Positions 14,212 to 16,039 of a DNA stretch of 16,039 bases are shown piece after piece. The stretch lies in the NCBI GenBank assembly GCA_030620255.1, contig JAUXFB010000004.1:1-16039 (forward strand), read 5' to 3'. Below the pieces are notes generated by a model, which saw only the letters and a program-made list of their open reading frames with translations, searched no databases and had not been told where the DNA came from. Each line of letters begins with the position of its first letter. The first letter of the stretch is position 1. The DNA comes from Candidatus Aminicenantota bacterium. GTDB lineage: Bacteria > Acidobacteriota > Aminicenantia > UBA2199. The translations under genes were made by a program, and so were the position numbers.

Positions 14212-15459
14212 TTAAAGTCCATAAGTTTCAATAATCTCCTCTTTTGTTTTATTTAAAATATCATACTTTTTTCCTATCTTTATAAACGCATCAAGAGCTC
14301 TCTCTAATTGGGGTTTTTCATGTGAAGCTGATAATTGAGTTCTTATTCTTGCCTGACCTTTAGCAACCACCGGGAAAAAGAATCCAATTGCATAAATACC
14401 TTCATTATAAAGATCCTGTGCAAAATCTTGAGAAAGTTTTGCATTAAATAACATTATAGGCACTATTGGGGATTTGCCCTCTTTTACAATAAAACCAGCC
14501 TCATTCAATCCATTTCTCCAGAACTCTGTGTTCTTTTCCAATTTATCTTTTCTTTCAGTATTCTTTGATATTATTTCCAGAACCTTAATTGCAGCTGACA
14601 CAACTACAGGTGGAATTGTATTGGAAAAAAGATATGGTCTTGCTTTTTGACGACACATTTCCACGATCCCCGCCCTTCCAGAAACACATCCACCAGAGGC
14701 TCCGCCAAGAGCTTTTCCAAGAGTTGTTGTAATAATGTCAATCTTGCCCAACACATTACAAAATTCATGCGTACCCTTTCCTGTTTTCCCTATAAATCCA
14801 GAAGCGTGAGAATCATCAAGAAATACCAGAGCATTGTACTTTTCAGCTAATCCTACAATTTCATCAAGTTTTGCCATATCTCCATCCATTGAGAATATAC
14901 CATCAGTAATTATTACCTTTAAACGCTTATCTGAATGAAGCTGGAGCTTTTTCTCAAGGTGATTCATATTTGAATGCTTATATGTATCTGTTTGAGCCTT
15001 ACATAATCTTATTCCATCAACAATTGAAGCATGTACAAGTCTATCTGATATCATAACATCCTGTTCATTTAAAATAGCCTCAAAAACACCTGCATTTGCA
15101 TCCATACACGATGGAAAGAGGATTGTATCTTCTGTGCCTAAAAATTCAGTAAGCATATTTTCCAATTTCTTATGAATATCCTGGGTTCCACATATAAATC
15201 TAACAGAAGACATGCCATATCCCCTGTTTTCCAGGCCTTTTATTGCTGCTTTAATAACTTCTGGATGAGATGAAAGACCAAGGTAATTATTAGAACACAT
15301 ATTAATAAGACTCTTCTTTTCAGCTCCTGCTGGAAATTCGACTTCTATTTCAGAATCCTGAGGAGCACATATAATCCTCTCCTCTTTAAATATCCCTGCA
15401 TTCCTTATATTATTTAACTCATCCTTAAAAATATCTCTCTCTTTTTTATTAAAAGCCAT
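14212..15459 (-). CDS. Kbl-like alpha-oxoamine synthase paralogue
   Basis: 415 residues, full length, clearly paralogous to the downstream Kbl but diverged. PLP motifs are complete: 'TTTLGKALGGASGG' (Lys249), 'FLDDSHASGFIG' (Asp215, His218) and stacking His143. Substrate-site differences from the neighbour are visible: 'RLVHASIVDG' in place of 'ALNHASIIDG', and 'SCMDANAGVFEAIL' in place of 'SCFDANGGLFETLL'. The C terminus is longer by about ten residues ('TKEEIIETYGL'). The family condenses an amino acid with an acyl thioester (Kbl, BioF, HemA, serine palmitoyltransferase, CqsA). The adjacent ACP gene, eight bases upstream, suggests acyl-ACP as donor, as in some bacterial serine palmitoyltransferases. 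AGGAGG ribosome binding site. Product identity is inferred only. Confidence 0.8.
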   Translation of the reverse strand: MAFNKKERDIFKDELNNIRNAGIFKEERIICAPQDSEIEVEFPAGAEKKSLINMCSNNYLGLSSHPEVIKAAIKGLENRGYGMSSVRFICGTQDIHKKLENMLTEFLGTEDTILFPSCMDANAGVFEAILNEQDVMISDRLVHASIVDGIRLCKAQTDTYKHSNMNHLEKKLQLHSDKRLKVIITDGIFSMDGDMAKLDEIVGLAEKYNALVFLDDSHASGFIGKTGKGTHEFCNVLGKIDIITTTLGKALGGASGGCVSGRAGIVEMCRQKARPYLFSNTIPPVVVSAAIKVLEIISKNTERKDKLEKNTEFWRNGLNEAGFIVKEGKSPIVPIMLFNAKLSQDFAQDLYNEGIYAIGFFFPVVAKGQARIRTQLSASHEKPQLERALDAFIKIGKKYDILNKTKEEIIETYGL

Positions 15460-15467
15460 ATTTCCTC

Positions 15468-15719
15468 CTATTCTGACTTTATTTCTTCAACTGTTTTTAC
15501 TATATTATTAACAGTATCAAATGCTTCAGCAGTGGCTTTTGAATCCGGGATTTGAATATTATATTTTGTTTCAAGGAATCTCTTCAAAGAGATCATTGAA
15601 AAAGAATCAACTATTCCACTTGAAATCAAAGGTGTATCAAAATTTATTTCTTTATCATCATCTTCATCCAAATACTCATCTTTTACATAGTCTAAAATTG
15701 TTTCTTTAACCTCAGCCAT
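15468..15719 (-). CDS. acyl carrier protein, first gene of the oxoamine synthase operon
   Basis: 83 residues, acidic, four-helix carrier-protein layout. The phosphopantetheine attachment site is Ser39 in 'GIVDSFSMISL' (DSF instead of the DSL of fatty-acid ACP). The N-terminal part is notably acidic ('DEYLDEDDDKE'). The start is set at ATG 15719 by AAAGGAG five to six bases upstream; in-frame ATGs further up lie before or at the promoter. The motif differs from housekeeping AcpP, and together with the two oxoamine synthases this suggests a dedicated carrier for an acyl chain used in amino-lipid or signal synthesis. A phosphopantetheinyl transferase is not in the window. Ends with TAG. Confidence 0.85.
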   Translation of the reverse strand: MAEVKETILDYVKDEYLDEDDDKEINFDTPLISSGIVDSFSMISLKRFLETKYNIQIPDSKATAEAFDTVNNIVKTVEEIKSE

Positions 15720-15753
15720 TTTTATCTCCTTTTTTGAATATGTACAATTTATA

Positions 15754-15782
15754 AATCTAAAGTAATACAACATAAAAGTCAA
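15754..15782 (-). promoter_or_regulatory. promoter of the ACP/oxoamine synthase operon
   Basis: On the minus strand TTGACT (15782-15777), 17-base spacer, TAGATT (15759-15754). Start near 15747, leader about 28 bases. No other promoter is obvious within the operon. Confidence 0.55.
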
Positions 15783-16039
15783 GGAGTTCCCAAAAAATTA
15801 TTTTCAAAAAAGATACGTAAATGACAAAACATTCAAGAATTTAAAATCGAAAAAATCCATGGTACATTTTTTGCACATGCAACCATAATTTAATACTAAA
15901 TTTTACAAATAGATATTCAAAAGCATAACATGTTTATCAAAACACCTTATATATTGATAATACACATATATTAAAAGGTTTGGCATGTATCTTGCTATAT
16001 CTTTTAGTGGATTGAATATTCGAACAATTCTTTCAAATG
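15783..16039. other. intergenic end of window
   Basis: 257 AT-rich bases to the window edge. I see no coding frame, tRNA or clear terminator. A loose inverted repeat (about 15941-15981, CCTT...AAGG with AT arms) is too weak to call. Confidence 0.5.

Noticed and set aside
15720..15782. N-terminal extension of the acyl carrier protein
   Set aside because: It would start inside the -35 box; ATG 15719 has a clear AAAGGAG and gives a normal carrier length.
1..16039. Alternative genetic code with TGA as sense
   Set aside because: The long conserved genes (nfnA, nfnB, gdhA, kbl, reductase) contain no in-frame TGA and use TGG for Trp, and TGA ends the DUF5678-like gene.
1..16039. tRNA, rRNA, CRISPR arrays, transposase or integrase genes
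   Set aside because: No cloverleaf, regular spaced repeats or DDE/recombinase motifs were seen; the accessory block carries no visible mobility gene.

Overview
This is an AT-rich window (about one third G+C by eye) with close gene packing, strong AGGAGG-type ribosome binding sites and several good sigma70-type promoters. The core genes suggest an anaerobic, fermentative bacterium, probably from a little-cultured lineage. They are an electron-bifurcating NfnAB-type transhydrogenase, NADP-type glutamate dehydrogenase, a Tat-exported iron-sulfur aldo/keto reductase, and an acyl carrier protein beside two alpha-oxoamine synthases. I cannot name the phylum from sequence alone. All conserved core genes use the standard code.

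Layout. Positions 3-686 (+) are the 3' end of a PEP/pyruvate-binding-domain protein. Positions 780-1567 (-) hold a coupled pair, a DUF5678-like small protein and a retropepsin-like aspartic protease. Positions 1691-6417 (-) form an accessory block of secreted or membrane-anchored proteins. It looks like a duplicated two-gene cassette: each unit is a ~380-residue protein with one hydrophobic segment ending in Cys, followed by a secreted cysteine-rich protein with a knottin-like C-x5-CC module. Promoter, leader and signal peptide of the two Cys-rich genes are nearly identical. Both Cys-rich genes are broken at the same place, just after the first module: one by an in-frame TGA followed by 465 further open codons, the other by a frameshift whose displaced frame still spells the second module. 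Positions 6418-6813 are a gene-poor junction with a terminator that has no gene upstream of it, and the promoter of the next operon.

Positions 6814-9127 (+) encode the two NfnAB subunits. Positions 9258-10613 (+) encode glutamate dehydrogenase with its own promoter. A bidirectional terminator at 10629-10664 separates it from the convergent aldo/keto reductase (10698-12005, -). Positions 12143-12952 (+) encode a DDAH/amidinotransferase-family hydrolase. Positions 12965-15719 (-) are an operon reading acyl carrier protein, Kbl paralogue, Kbl.

How the genes fit together. NfnAB links reduced ferredoxin and NADH to NADPH, which an NADP-type glutamate dehydrogenase can use for ammonium assimilation or regenerate during amino-acid fermentation. 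The ACP next to two oxoamine synthases suggests condensation of an acyl-ACP with an amino acid, as in sphingoid-base or other amino-lipid synthesis, rather than only threonine/glycine turnover. The accessory block looks like an exported-protein island of different origin from the metabolic genes; some of its upstream regions resemble archaeal BRE/TATA promoters.
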